Positions 63,982-64,000 of a stretch of 64,000 nt of DNA are shown piece by piece. The stretch's first letter is position 1. The number at the start of each line of letters is the position of its first letter. The notes under the pieces are model-generated. The model ran no database searches, had not been told where the DNA came from, and was given only the letters and a program-made list of their open reading frames with translations. Position numbers and translations under genes: made by a program. The DNA is from Bacteroides sp. (lineage in GTDB: Bacteria > Bacteroidota > Bacteroidia > Bacteroidales > Bacteroidaceae). The stretch covers positions 19,279 to 83,278 of the forward strand of contig JALCME010000023.1 in assembly GCA_022648295.1 (NCBI GenBank), read 5' to 3'.

Positions 63982-64000
63982 AGTTCGTAATATTTGTTTA

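Overview
The window looks like a chromosomal segment of a gut Bacteroides (class Bacteroidia); species not determined. The evidence is four SusC/SusD pairs, a hybrid two-component regulator, lipoproteins with Bacteroidota-type lipoboxes, many promoters carrying the Bacteroides -7 element TAnnTTTG, and secreted proteins whose predicted mature N-terminus is Gln.

The left 38 kb is a stack of polysaccharide utilization loci, all on the minus strand. Reading in the direction of transcription (right to left): a heparinase II/III-like polysaccharide lyase (35.4-38.2 kb); a membrane one-component regulator with propeller, Y_Y_Y and AraC domains but no kinase (32.5-35.3 kb); an operon ECF sigma - SusC - SusD (26.4-32.4 kb) closed by a terminator; a GH2 beta-galactosidase followed by the wreck of a GH29 alpha-L-fucosidase (22.6-26.2 kb); a complete hybrid two-component system (18.5-22.4 kb); SusC - SusD - two discoidin-like lipoproteins (10.6-18.2 kb); and an operon ECF sigma - SusC - SusD - Big2 lipoprotein - alginate-lyase-fold lipoprotein (2.1-10.3 kb), followed by a GH28-like beta-helix enzyme and a GH2 enzyme cut by the left edge. 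The two ECF factors are paralogues of equal predicted length, sit directly before susC, and have no FecR anti-sigma gene beside them.

The most unusual signal is a shared promoter architecture. The ECF1 promoter (10.36-10.50 kb) and the SusC2 promoter (18.30-18.45 kb) share a 20-bp motif (one mismatch) exactly 41 bp upstream of the -7 box and a second 16-bp motif (14 invariant positions) 77-78 bp further upstream. The ECF2 promoter carries the second motif too, as a perfect inverted repeat. This suggests that one DNA-binding regulator, plausibly the hybrid two-component system, co-controls two operons, and that a related protein controls the third.

The region 38.4-59 kb is mostly core genome: a LytTR membrane regulator, an alpha/beta hydrolase, a TPR histidine kinase lacking the phospho-acceptor His, a TGS-uridine kinase fusion, a Na/Pi cotransporter, a rubredoxin missed by the ORF track, a Cys-rich PAS kinase, a Ca2+ P-type ATPase, a HAD phosphatase, RibF, a CPBP protease - DUF2975 - XRE cluster, SufE, an M28/glutaminyl-cyclase-like enzyme with LD-carboxypeptidase, and ptb-buk. 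An 835-bp gap at 51.5-52.4 kb holds a four-unit tandem repeat of exactly 22 bp, a cluster of TATCGA operators and a possible 30-residue membrane peptide. The right end (59-64 kb) is a fourth SusC/SusD pair whose SusC carries an STN signalling domain, unlike the other three.
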